From positions 1 to 64,000 of the forward strand of contig JAIYDP010000003.1 of NCBI GenBank assembly GCA_027487435.1: DNA of 64,000 nucleotides. The letters are read 5' to 3'. Below, piece by piece: positions 26,839 through 37,637 of this stretch. The notes beneath the pieces were generated by a model. It saw only the letters and a list, made by a program, of their open reading frames with translations. It was not told the DNA's origin and made no database searches. The translations under genes and the position numbers were made by a program. The DNA comes from Verrucomicrobiaceae bacterium. Its GTDB lineage: Bacteria > Verrucomicrobiota > Verrucomicrobiia > Verrucomicrobiales > Akkermansiaceae. Position 1 is the first letter of the stretch. Every line of letters begins with the position of its first letter.

Positions 26839-27889
26839 TGTCTTCAAGCATTCCCGTGGCGGGAGTTATAAAAGTCTCCGTTAAAAAGCTTGTTAGGCAT
26901 GTCATTTATGGAGCAAGGGTCAAATCTCTCTGTTTTGCAACGACTCAATCTAAAGAAAGTTGTTCTTTTTCTTCAATTCTCATGCTCAGTTTCATGACGC
27001 CGCTACGAAAGGGGATATCACAACGCTGAGTGCTCTCTATTCACAAGGCTCTGTAGAGATCGACGCCTCATTGCCCGTTAAGCTCGGTTTGAATCTATTC
27101 TCACTTTCAAGGAATGGGGCAACCTTACTGCACTCCATATGGCTGCGAAAAACGATCATTTGGATGCTGTGCGTTATCTGGTAGACAATGGGGCCAACGT
27201 GAACGGGGTTGAGACTAGGGTTTGCTTGCTTCTTCTTTTCTAATCAGAAGAATGGCATGACTCCTCTCCTCTTTGCAGCAGACGCCGACAGCTTGGCTGT
27301 TTGTAGTGCCCTCCTCGATTCCGGGGCCGATATCTCTGCTGTGTCGACAGTTGTTCTCCTCTCCAAGAAAAGCTGACCATAGTCAGGATGGCCAGGGCGT
27401 GCTTCACTTCAGCAGTCGGACCAGTGGACCAGCATTACCAGACATCCTCATTAATCGAGGGGCGCGGTGGAACGTCGTTGACATAGTCACCTTGCATTTG
27501 TTCACCTGACCAGTTCAGCGCGGAGACAATCCCATGCACTGTGCGAGCCGCGTAGGCAATGCTGGTATGGTTAAGATCCTCATTCAGGCGGGCGCTATCA
27601 TGTCCGTTGACGAGCAGAACAACGTCCACATCCGCTTCATCTTGTCCTCATGCTGCAGAATGAGGAAAGGCCAATTGATGTCGTGTGCAGGCATCAATGC
27701 TCTCTCTGAATCGCTTATCACTATAGGCTTGATGCTAACTTGGATGGACAGAGGGACACCCGCAAGGCTGCGATTGTTTCCATGCTGCGAAAGACGTCGA
27801 TCCGTCAGAGCGTGGGTCTGCTTTTGCTCTTTCTCAACGCGCAGGACGCGTGGGACGAAGTGATGTCTTGCTGCACGAGGCGACGATGA
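26839..27889 (+). CDS. Ankyrin-repeat protein
   Basis: Small protein of about five ankyrin repeats, a protein-binding fold of unspecified partner. Exons joined across introns of 31-42 nt give HDAATKGDITTLSALYSQGS, then NLTALHMAAKNDHLDAVRYL, GMTPLLFAADADSLAVCSAL, GQGVLHFSSRTSGP and NPMHCASRVGNAGMVKILIQ, each with the TPLH-like turn. The start ATG (MSSSIPVAGVIK) follows an in-frame non-coding stretch. The last exon (DANLDGQRDTRKAAIV) ends in a basic tail and stops at 27887-27889. That stop lies about 55 bp inside the 3' end of the convergent SerB-like gene. Probably cytosolic; no signal peptide or other domain seen. Confidence 0.78.
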
Positions 27890-29355
27890 GTTGTTTATTC
27901 TGAATTTTATAATTGTACATATGCGATATGGCTTCACCGTCGGAGTCATTGCGTGAGCGCGTTGATGTCCCTTCAAAGTCATTTTTTTTGTGGCAATCAG
28001 ACCGTTCGCTGAGGCCAATGAGATACAGTACTGACGTTAAGCTGCTCCGGTTTATGACTGAATGCGTTTTCTCTTGCACGCACGCATGAGCATTGAAGGC
28101 GATTCCGAGGCCAGCTGAGTTCAACATTGGGAGCGAGACGTCGCTGTCACCAATTGCAATGATTTGATCTGTTCTGCAGAGTCGACATATGTTTCAAACT
28201 GTTAACGCTTACGTGATGCCCTCTTGAAGGGCAATGGATGCGACCAAGTCGGCCTTACGGTTCGAGTCGATGACGGACCCAAGCAGCGCCCCAGTCATCA
28301 GCCGGTCCTTGACTTCAAGACGATTTGAGAATGCAAAATCAAGCCCCAGGTCTTCACGGACTCGGTCAGTTACGATTGAAAAAGCACACGAAATGACGGC
28401 GAGCTTGTAGCCGAGCTTACGCAGAGCAACGCACAACTGCTTCGCTACAAGGGTCGGATCAAAAGAATTCGCAACCTACCGCCGTTGTTGAAGCGCAGGC
28501 TGTCGCGAACTTTCTCAACAGAAGCGACCTACGGCTGTCAGCAACCATATGAATCCCACAACTGGAAAGCCCCGAAATAACTCGACTTTCTTGAGAAGCG
28601 CCGTCTTGTTGTCAAGGGACTCGTTGTCAATCGCAACAGCTCGCTCCGTCAACCCAAGGTCGGCGAAAAGATCTGCAAACACGTCATGGGCCAGGATGAT
28701 GCCGTCCATATCCATTACAACAAGCCTCTTGTTGTACCGAAACACGTTCTCGACTTGAAGGCTCGTGTCCACTCCGTGTTTCTTGCAAGCGGACAAAATG
28801 TCAGCCCTCACATCGGCGATGTTTGTGTCTGAGCTGATGGACACTTCAATCTCTAGGCAAGAGAGAGCAGACTGACTCAAACGAGTGATATTGTCGATGT
28901 TAGCACCGTACTTCGCGAGAATGGATGTAGCATCAGCAAGCGCTGTGGCAGAGATTTCTTCGGACAGAAGAGTGAGAGCGTACTTACAAGTCGATGCAAG
29001 CGTTGGCGTCGTGGGTGAGTCGACGACTCTGAAGTCAATACTCACTCCTAAAATTGTCAAGGTTGCAAAACAACGGGAACTCAGTTCTTGTGCAGCATAG
29101 AGAAGATCCTTCAGGACCTTAGGGCGTCAACATTATGCAGATTAGGTCCACAAAACCTCATTGTCCTTCGTGGGGTCCATGGAAAACACAAGAGAGAGCC
29201 GATCATGAACTACCAAATGTTGGAGGTCTGAGAGCTTGCAATGATGAGTGCCTATGATGCGCATGATAGCACTTAAACGTCAACTAACAGGATGCGCCCC
29301 ACGGTAGAGTAGTCGGGCTGTCTGGCCCAGATACATTCACTAAGAGGGAAGTCAT
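27834..29355 (-). CDS. Phosphoserine phosphatase, SerB type with ACT-like N-domain
   Basis: HAD-superfamily enzyme catalysing the last step of serine synthesis. Two ACT-like modules precede the catalytic domain, as in bacterial SerB. The first is LLVNVSGPDSPTTL joined across a 31-nt intron to IMRIIGTHHCKLSDLQHLVV; the second is KYALTLLSEEISATALADA. The catalytic domain has VVMDMDGIILAHDVFADLF (nucleophile Asp; DxDGI rather than DxDST), KVRDSLRFNNGAKQL, LGYKLAVISCAFSIVTD and GDSDVSLPMLNSAGLGIAFN. The last motif is usually GDGANDLPM, so two positions differ but the Asp is kept. Five introns of 31-39 nt. The C-terminal tail past YLIGLSERSD is poorly conserved and overlaps the convergent ankyrin gene. 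Start taken at MTSLLVNVSG; an upstream presequence is possible. Confidence 0.85.
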
Positions 29356-29663
29356 CACTGAGATAACAGCGAGAAACCACGTTCTGGTACGCAGAACGGG
29401 TTCAAATGTAACAGCAAGGAGTTGATTGCAAACATGCCCGAAAGGAGGAGGAAGTACGCGGGGCATGACTCCGAATAGCAATAGCCCGAATAACGGCGTA
29501 GAGAGGAGCGCAAAGGCTGGGTGGGGACGACGGGCTTCGCGAGGCTGCAGTTGGAGACGGCAGCAAAAGGGCTGCGGCTGTAAAACTCTTGGTTAAGGCT
29601 GGGTGAGGAGAGCTGAGCTGGCTCAGCGCGGTGCCTGAGGTGGAAAAACGAGCCGAAAGGCAT
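29355..29663 (-). CDS. Possible small protein or targeting exon upstream of SerB
   Basis: An ATG-initiated frame of 102 codons sits between the LRR gene and the SerB-like gene, touching the SerB start. Its N-terminus (MPFGSFFHLRHRAEPAQL) is rich in Arg, Ser and hydrophobic residues and poor in acids, like a mitochondrial presequence. It also contains one hydrophobic stretch (CPAYFLLLSGMFAINSLLL). It could be a small membrane protein, or a 5' exon giving SerB an organelle-targeting leader. I found no canonical intron joining it cleanly to SerB. Function unknown. Confidence 0.3.
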   Translation of the reverse strand: MPFGSFFHLRHRAEPAQLSSPSLNQEFYSRSPFAAVSNCSLAKPVVPTQPLRSSLRRYSGYCYSESCPAYFLLLSGMFAINSLLLHLNPFCVPERGFSLLSQ

Positions 29664-29911
29664 TGTGGCTGCGATTGGGCGGAAAGGCGGAATGCAGATG
29701 GGATCTGAGACACAAGAGGGGGCAATGCGGGGGTGATCAAAGGGATAGGAGGGAAGAAGGAAAAAAAAAAGAGGGCGGCGACCTTGAGGACCACAGAGGC
29801 AAGGGGGAGCTACTGAATTTCAAACTCAAAGCGTCATTACACTGGCTTTCGACTAAATTTAAAGTTTAATGATAATTGTTAATAGAGCAACAGCGTGATA
29901 TCCTTCTTGGA
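29664..29911. other. Intergenic gap
   Basis: About 250 bp, including purine-rich sequence on the plus strand (AAGGAAAAAAAAAAGAGGG) and an AT-rich end near 29855-29885. I see no gene. Confidence 0.4.
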
Positions 29912-30664
29912 TCAAAACGGTTGAGACTCCTCGAGCACGGACACAGACTCGGACAAGACCATGTCCATCCTCCGAATTGCACTGTCATAGCGTTCCCATA
30001 CGGAATCGATTGGGACATTGTCACACCTCTTGAGCTCGCTAACGGAGGAAACATTAGCGTCGACAGATGCAACAAAAAACTGGGGCTTTCCCCTGATGAC
30101 GGACATAAGCACAGCTCGAACGTCTTTGCACGTTCGATCAGGATGCCGAACAAGGACCCATCCTTCGCGGAGATAGTCGTATATTTGTTTTGACATACAC
30201 GACGCTAGAGACGCGACATTGCGTGGAACACAGTTACCGTTGACAAAGCGGAGCTCTTTTCCGATAACCATGAAGCACATGAGAGGGAGGAGATCAAGCT
30301 TCGAAAGAGGATTGCCTTGCAGAAATATCTCTTCAATGTGGCTGCACCTTTCTAAGCCTCGCAGACTACAAAGCTTGTTGTCCTCACAATGTAGAATCCG
30401 TAGAGAGGGCTGATGCGGCATTCCTTCAAAGTCTGTGAGAAGATTTCCTTGCAGAAAAAGCTCTGTCATCTCTGGTTCTGTTCGAATTCCTCGCAAAGTT
30501 GTGAGGCTTCTTCCACGCAATGTGACGCGACCAAGGCCACACTCATACTTGACATTTGATAGAGACTTTGCCATGCCTTTCTCAGATTGGGATGGGAGGC
30601 ACAAAAAGAGACTAACTTTAGCAAGATCTGCATCCAACGTTGCAGAATTCGATTTCGCTGACAT
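29912..30664 (-). CDS. Leucine-rich repeat protein (SDS22-like)
   Basis: About 240-250 residues with four to five LRRs of the SDS22/LRRC type: GRVTLRGRSLTTLRGI, MTELFLQGNLLTDFEGM, LRILHCEDNKLCSLRGL and IEEIFLQGNPLSKLDLL, followed by an LRR-cap-like stretch (LRFVNGNCVP). Such proteins are usually adaptors, for example for PP1 or in axonemes. A possible in-frame 36-nt intron lies near the start (after DADLAK). The C-terminal hundred residues (YDYLREGWVLVRHPDR onwards) match nothing I recognise. It begins 28 bp downstream of the kinesin stop on the same strand. Confidence 0.75.
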   Translation of the reverse strand: MSAKSNSATLDADLAKVSLFLCLPSQSEKGMAKSLSNVKYECGLGRVTLRGRSLTTLRGIRTEPEMTELFLQGNLLTDFEGMPHQPSLRILHCEDNKLCSLRGLERCSHIEEIFLQGNPLSKLDLLPLMCFMVIGKELRFVNGNCVPRNVASLASCMSKQIYDYLREGWVLVRHPDRTCKDVRAVLMSVIRGKPQFFVASVDANVSSVSELKRCDNVPIDSVWERYDSAIRRMDMVLSESVSVLEESQPF

Positions 30665-30692
30665 GCTAACTAATTTATTCGATTTTTATTTA

Positions 30693-33600
30693 TTATTTAA
30701 GTCTAATGTACATGGCGTCCCAATGTTTACTTTCGTTTGTGTCTATCACATGAGAAAAGCGATACTGGTGTACAGACTTCATGAGCTCCTTCTTAGTATC
30801 TTCGAGCTCTGCTTCAACCATCGTTAATTTTGTCATCAATTCCGATCTCTCCTGTTCCAACTCTTTCTGAGTCGTCTCAGTGAACTCGTACATCTTTGAA
30901 GTCAGCGAATAACAAGAGCCACAACCAGTTGCTTGAGATCATCTGATTGGATGACTTGCTCGAGTTGCTTGATCTTGGATCGAAGGGAGTCAGCATCTGA
31001 TCCTCCGTCGCCACCAGCGGCCACCTCCTCACTCAGCACAGCCACAACAATCCCGTACCTTCTTCTTCAGATCTGCATTTTCTCTTCGCAGGTCATTATT
31101 TTCGCTCTTCAACCGTGACATCTCCGCCTCAGTCCCCGGGGTCATTGCACGCTGAGCCCTGACAACTTTCAGGCCGACAAACACTCAACCTTACGGGCGC
31201 TTTGCAGCTTCAGCAGCCTCCCGCTGCAGTCTGTCGTTGTCGCGTCGAAGCATATCGACTTGAGAGCGAAGCTCCAACACCTCCTTCTCGTCGACCTTCG
31301 CGCTGCCTTTGACCGAGATTCCCCCTGCCTTGAGATCCTTTGACATCAGAGCACCCTCCTGAACAGGCGGACGTTGAGTTGATTCAACAGCTCCTGCTGC
31401 AGCCGCATCACCTCCCTGTTCTGCTCCTTCTTCTCCTCCTCAAGTTGCATCACGCGCCGCTTTGAGCCCGCAAGCTCATCGGCAATGGCTGCCAACGTTT
31501 TTGAGTTAAGGCTCAATATGATGCGAAGGAAATGTCACCAGCGTCACGACAAGGATTCAAATAATTGCCAGGATATTTGTTCTGCTGCTCCACAACTCCC
31601 TTCTGCCGCTTCTCTGCTTCTCGCAGCGAATTTTCGCTTTTGACGGCGCTGGCGTGTTACTCCACCCCCTCGCTCAGCAGCTGGCGCACATTTCCGTCTC
31701 CAACTTCCCCACCCTCTCCCTCAACGACGACACTTCCCGCTGCTGCTGCTTCTCCAGCTCCGTCGCGTCCGACTCAATCGCGAGCCTAGCCTCGTCGTAG
31801 AGCTCCAACTTCGCCCCTCGAGGCGCCAAGTCCTCCAGCTGGTACCGCACGGACCTGTACGCTTGATACAGCCTGCGGTTCTTCTTCACAAGGTTCGAGA
31901 TCTGCGCATGTGTGCTGCTGAGATCCTCTTCGCTGAGCACTTAAGGTAACGTAAAATCGCTGCCAAACTGCTGCCGCTCTCGACTCGCGTAAGTGCTGAC
32001 AAGCTCGTTGAACATTGCGTCAACAGCCTGACAAATGTCAGCGACAGAGGCTACACCCATGGCCCATACCGCCCGCATATCTCCAAGGATGTTGGCATCA
32101 CCCTGTGCGGCAGCGGCGGCGGCATTGGAGGCGTCGGATACATCGGCGATGTACTTCTGAAGCTTTTCGCGGAATTCTTCGGCTGAGAGTGACAGTTTCT
32201 TGAGAAGGGCCTCCCTCTCAAGCTCCAACTGAAAGGTCAGCACGACATCGCGACCAGACGGACGCTCTTCTCTCGGTCCGCCTTCTCGTTCAGCGCAGCC
32301 TCAAGTTCCGCCGCCCGCCGGTTCGCCTGGCGCAGCTCGCCCTCGACTTTGCGCAGCGACTCCTCCAACTTTGTCGTTGTCGCGCGGTGGCTGACAATTG
32401 TCTCGTCCAACTCGCGCTGACGAGTCAAAGCAAACACCAAGCGCGCTCGTCAAGAATAAAAAGAGCGCCCCCCAAAACGCAACCTTGATGGCCAGGGCTT
32501 CATCAGATTGCGTCTTCTCGAGCGCCAGCAGCTTCCTCTCCAAGTTCAGTTGCGCCTCCTTGTGCAGATTCTGCCGCTGCTGTTGCTCCCCTTGCAGCCG
32601 CACAACCTTTTCGCCGTCAGCCATCGCCAGCAGCGCGTCACTTCCGCTTGTGCGAGCTCCATCTGCGCACGAATACCCGTCATCGACAACTCAAGCTCCC
32701 CGCGCTCCCGCTCGCGGGCATTGAGGCGCTCCTCCATTTCCTGCAGGGAGCGGAAGTTGCTGTCCCTCTCCAGCAGCCACTGCTCCTTCTCCTTTTGAAT
32801 TGCGTTGCGGCTGTTGACGACGTTGATCAGCTGCACCGAGATCTCTTCATTGCGATCCTTCTCCCTCTTCAAATCGCCAGAAACGAGCGTGAAATTATTC
32901 CGCAATGCCACATACTCAACCTTCAGCTCCCGCGACTCCTCCTTCGCCTCCTCAAGCTTCTTCTGCAGCCCCTCAATCGCCGCGTCCCGGCTTGCTGCTT
33001 TCGTCTCCAAATCCAACAAAGCGTTCTCATACGAGATCAGCCTGTTCGTCAGCTCGAACTTTGCCGTCTCTGCCGCCTCCATTGCCGTCGCGTGCTCAAT
33101 CTGCGCATCCACCAGCGCCTGGGCCACCTTAAGGCGCTCCTCTTCGCTCGAAATAAGCTGCTGCTGCAGCTCGAGCTGCTTCCCCATCAAATACGTCAAC
33201 TTATTCTTCAGCTTGCCCCTCTCTTCTAAAAGCTTCTCCCTCTCCTTCCGACGTCAGAACCGACCCGTTGATCCCCACCTTAAGCGTCTCCACCTTTTCC
33301 TCTTCGCTCCGGATGATGCGCGCTTCCAAGTCGTGCAACTTGAACAACTGCGCTGACAACTCAGCCGTCGCCTCACCTCCTTGCACGTCCTTGAGCGTCT
33401 GAATCTTTGCCGTGAGCGCCATGATGCGCTCGTTGTAGCGCTCCAGCAGCCCCAGCACCCTGCTGTCATTGACGATGGGGAAATTGGCAATCTTTCGGAA
33501 CAGCTGCGAACTTAGGACGATGAAGGATCGAACCACACCTGCGCGAACGTGAGAATGAAAGCATTCGTCTCAAAGTCCCCACTTCGAATAGTCGTCAGCA

Positions 33601-34663
33601 CCACGGTGTTCGTGTTGCCTCCAACCACGTCCTTAAGACAGCGGGTCAACATGGACGCCTCAAAATCAAACGAGTCTGAGTCTGCGCCCGCTGCAAATGC
33701 CTTCACCCCATCGCCAAGCGCAAACAGCGACTTGTTCAGCGTCGGCCCCTCGCGCTGCCGAAGCAGGGCGGCGTTTTGCTCACTCAACTTCTCTGCTCCG
33801 GGTGTGTCAACAAAAAGGAAGCGAGAGGTGAGCCGAGTCGTCTGTGAGCGGGAGGGGTCGGCTGCGGCTGCGGCGGAGGTGTCCTCGTACAGCTGCGACA
33901 GCTCGAGGGAGAAGAGGGCTGACGATCGGAGCGAGAGGGGGCCGAACTCGTTGCGGGCGGTTGTGCGGTTGGCCTGGCCCTGGCGGAAGAATGAAACAAG
34001 CTCTGCCTCCGAAGCAGCTGAGCTGGGGGGGTGAGGGGGGCTGCTGTAACTCGTCGAACCGCTTGGTCAAGTTCTTGAATGGCAGCGTCGACACGGCCGC
34101 GTAGTCGTCGACTTCGACTGTGTTGTTCTGCGAGTTGAGGAGGTCATAGAGTTGCTCGTCGATGATCTCGACGTATTGGACAGTCAGGGTGTAGCTGTAG
34201 CGGCCACCACGGCGCCGCGCACCTCCACCATCAAGACGCTCTTGTAGTTGGGGCATCAATTCAGAAATCGCCATGACAATCAAAGAATCACGTGCGTCTC
34301 TTCCTGCTCCTTCCAGGCAATAAGACTTCCCGCTACGAGATGCTCCAAAGGCGACGACAGCGACATTGTATCCGTCTACGAAATTCGACAGCAGAGCCCT
34401 CAAAGTTCGCTCAAATATATCGGCCGAGGAAGCTTCTGGACTGTACACATAATCAAAAGTGAACGACTCGCTCTGTGCCCTGTGGCATGAGGCTGGTAGC
34501 GACGCCAACAAACCCTGGCCGCCGATTCGGAGGGATCAGGCTTAGCTTTCTAGAATTTGCCTCTACCTTCACGTCTCCACTAATGGTCTCATCCTTAAAT
34601 TGATTTCGTATACGGACAATGACAGAGATCGGAAGACCTTTCGAAACAACCTTTTCTTCCATC
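30693..34663 (-). CDS. Divergent kinesin with long coiled-coil tail
   Basis: N-terminal kinesin motor with about 800 residues of coiled coil behind it. Motor landmarks: [11 protein letters not shown] (first strand), [19 protein letters not shown], the P-loop [49 protein letters not shown] in place of [20 protein letters not shown] and [20 protein letters not shown]. The switch I SSRSH motif is reduced to LRSSALFS. This degeneration resembles non-canonical kinesins such as KIF26, so microtubule binding may exist without normal ATPase cycling. Tail exons (32546-33199 and others) are strongly heptad-patterned. The first ATG in frame with the motor is at 34661-34663, 44 bp from the divergent Thg1 start. 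The last exon ends WDAMYIRLK. Confidence 0.85.
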
Positions 34664-34707
34664 AGTTGTTCATTTGGCAGGTTTTCATTCAGCAGGAGGT
34701 ATTTCTG

Positions 34708-35659
34708 ATGGCCAAGTCGAAATTTGAGTACGTCCGAACGTTTGAGAACGACCAAATTTTGACAAAGAACTGCTGGCTTGTCGTCCGCATCGATGGCAAG
34801 TCATTCCATCGGCATTTTAGCGGGCTGCTTTGACCTTACAACGGAGGCTTTCGGACGAGCATGGGTTTGAGAAACCAAATGACGTGCGCTCGTTGCACTT
34901 GATGAACGACTGTGCGCTCGCTGTTTGAAAGAATGTAAGTCGTCTGATCTCTGACAGGTGATGAAAGAGTATGGGGACATTCTGATCGCGTATGGGGAGA
35001 GCGACGAGTACAGCTTCGTCTTCAAGCGGGAGTTCAACATGTGGAATCGCAGGGCGACGTCTCGCACGTCCCGTTCGTTTCTAAGCCCGAAGAAAGCTGT
35101 GCACGATGGTTTCTTCTCTGTTCACGTCCCGTTTTGTGTTCGAATGGAGCCGCTTCTTCCCGGACGTGCCCCTCAAGTATCCTCCAAGCTTCGACGGGCG
35201 GGCCATCTGCTACCCCACCGACAAGAACCTACGGGACTACCTGAGCTGGCGGCAAGCAGATTGTTTGTCCTTGTTGTCGACGTGACCCTTCTCAGGTCAC
35301 GTCAACAATTTGTACAACACCGTGTTCTGGGCGATCGTCCATTCTGGCCGTTCAGCGGCTGAGGCGCACGAGAGGCTTAAGGTCTTGTCGCCATCGCGCC
35401 CTCTCACTGGGCGAGGGGACAATGTCAGATGCGAAGAATGAGATTTTGTTTTCTGAATTTGGAATCAACTACAATGAGGTCCCCCCTCTCTTTCGAAAGG
35501 GCACAGTCATTGCACGACGCGCAGTGGGGCTGGCCTTGTTTCCTGACTCTCTAGAAACGGAAAAGCACCAGCGTGGATGTGGAGGGAGGCTTGGAGGTCG
35601 TTCACGACGACATCATCGGTGATGCGTTTTGGAGGGAGCGACCGCATCTGCTTGGTTGA
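34708..35659 (+). CDS. THG1: tRNA(His) guanylyltransferase Thg1
   Basis: Adds the essential G(-1) to tRNA(His) by reverse (3'-5') polymerisation. Exons give [31 protein letters not shown] (metal-binding RIDG), [38 protein letters not shown] (catalytic ESDEYS), [39 protein letters not shown] and [19 protein letters not shown]. Full length, about 270 residues. Introns are 31-36 nt except the first, which appears to be only 23 nt with GC...AG ends (34824-34846). The reading frame strictly requires removing sequence there. The C-terminal RRAKRKSTS...[12 protein letters not shown] follows a 31-nt intron. Cytosolic or nuclear, possibly mitochondrial; no presequence seen. Confidence 0.95.
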
Positions 35660-35795
35660 GGGGGCGTTGTGGATGAGAGGGCTGCACAATGTAGATTTAT
35701 ACTCACTTCTGAATGCAGCACACACAAGAACATAACCAATATCGCATGAAATGCGATATTCAAATACACTTGACATGTCCAAAAGGAAAAGAGTA

Positions 35796-37340
35796 TCACC
35801 GAGGAGGATGCCTTGAGCAAAGCATCTCACGCACCTTGTTGATCGACTCCCATAGCTTCTTTTCGTCCGTCTGAAAAACATCCTCCCCTCCGCTGATCAT
35901 AGTCACGTCATAAGCCCGCTCATACACCGTTCGGCGGTCCCGCTCTCGCCTGTCTAGCGCCACCCGCAAAACAGACGCATACGAGCGGTCAAAGCTACGC
36001 GAGAGGCCCGAAGATTGCGACAGCCGCGACCCCTCGTCTTCAGAATCCGTCAACGAGAGGAGCGACATGGGAGAGCCGATGACGGGCGAGTTTGGAAACG
36101 CAAGAGGGGAGGCGAGGACAAATGGCGACGGGTTCGCGTCGAGTTGCGACCTCAAAGACCTCAGCGTGAAGTCGAAAAATTTTGAAACTCCGGGAGACAA
36201 ACCAAACGTTGCGAGCGAAGGAGAGGGAGGGGTCAAAAGCAAGACTTCTAGATCTCGAGCGCCCTTGCGTAAAGCTGAGATGATGCGAACGGCATTGCCC
36301 TTGCTGACAGACCGTCCAATGTTGTTGTTCGGGAGCAATGGGTCAACTATGTTTAAACTCTTGATCAAAAACGGCCGACCACTGGCAAGGTGAGAGGATG
36401 CGCAGCACGGGCGCACGGGTCGCTCGGGATGGTCGCCCTCAGCTGTTGCAAATGCTCAACGTCTTCTTCCGTCAACAAAGGGTTCGCACCAATTGTCCAA
36501 CATCCGACGGAGCGCGCTGCGCGGTGAGAAACCCTCTCAGAATGGGCGATGGGGTTGAAAGCCTTACGCCGCCGAAGGGGGTCGTGGAGGAAAAACGGCC
36601 CAAATATCGACACGCCGTATTGTTCCCAATCGAATGTACCATAAATCTGCAAACAGCGCAAGAGGGCCTTCTGTATAAGAGCAGCAGGGGCGCACAATCG
36701 ACTTCTACTGGCTTTGACAGAGTTTGAGAAAGAGTATTGCAAACGGCCAACATCAAGGTTTCTAAAGCGTAGGCAGCAAACAGTGCGCTGTTAGCCCCAA
36801 GGATGCGGCTTTCATAATAACACCAGGCTTTGAACAAAAGAAAGGCCCTCTTGAAACAGTGGTCATTTCCAAATCGGCGATCGAAACGGTCAAACAAAGC
36901 AAGGGAGCATGCACCCCCAAACTGTTGCGTAAGAGGGATGGATTGGTAGAAAACTTGGTTCACAGAAAAGTCTACGGGAATCCTGTTGATAACATATTTC
37001 ATGACTCGAACGGCCACCCGGTCTTGATCAACCATCGAAAGGAGGTTGATAGCGGAATTTGCCGCCAATAGATTCGCTACATCCTGTACAACTGTGGCTT
37101 CATTATCTGCAGTAAATATGCTTATATCGACATCCCCATTAGGAAGGTATACTTTCAGAGGAACAGACCCGAACGATAGCAGCTGTCGAGGTGAGTCAAC
37201 ATCTCGTATAATAAACAATGACTCTGTCGCTCAGTGGAGCTAAAGTCTTGCAGATACAATCTACAACCTGAAGCCGCTGCTCATCAGAACTGCTGGACGG
37301 CTGAAACAAACTAAGGACATAGTGAATTTCAGCCTCCATC
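35796..37340 (-). CDS. Poly(A) polymerase-like nucleotidyltransferase (plant PAP/OAS1-SBD type)
   Basis: Non-canonical nucleotidyltransferase of the group best known from plants, related to TRF4/TUTase enzymes that add A or U tails to RNA. Seen: SFGSVPLKVYLPNGDVDIS with catalytic GS and DVD, PVDFSVNQ joined across a 33-nt intron to FGGACSLALFDRFDR, then HCFKRAFLLFKAWCYYESRI, AAYALETLML, TFDWEQYGVSIFGP and SLNIVDPLLPNNNIGRSVSK. The NNNxGRSVSKGN box is highly typical of the plant family. Five introns restore the frame. The C-terminal 150 residues are Ser-rich and unconserved. Start chosen at MEAEIHYVLSLFQP; an upstream in-frame ATG also exists. The stop is 136 bp from the convergent Thg1 stop. 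Confidence 0.88.
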
Positions 37341-37637
37341 TCAACATAACAAACAATTAAACCTCTTTTAACAACTATGACAAGGCTACGGTGCTGTTCA
37401 TTTTGGCCTTGCATACTTTGTAGCCGCACTGTAAAGTCGTGTTTTTCATCTCATGGTGGCAAAGAACAGGGCTCTCAAAGCCTAAAAATAAAGTCTCATT
37501 TTTATATTAGTTTCTGAGAGAAAAACAGATCGGATGCAGGCTGGACTTCACTTCGCACTGTGCGCGTTGAGATTTCCTCGCTGAAATCGACCAGGTCCAG
37601 TCCCATTTCCGATTTGTCTGTAAGAGATACGCTGTTG

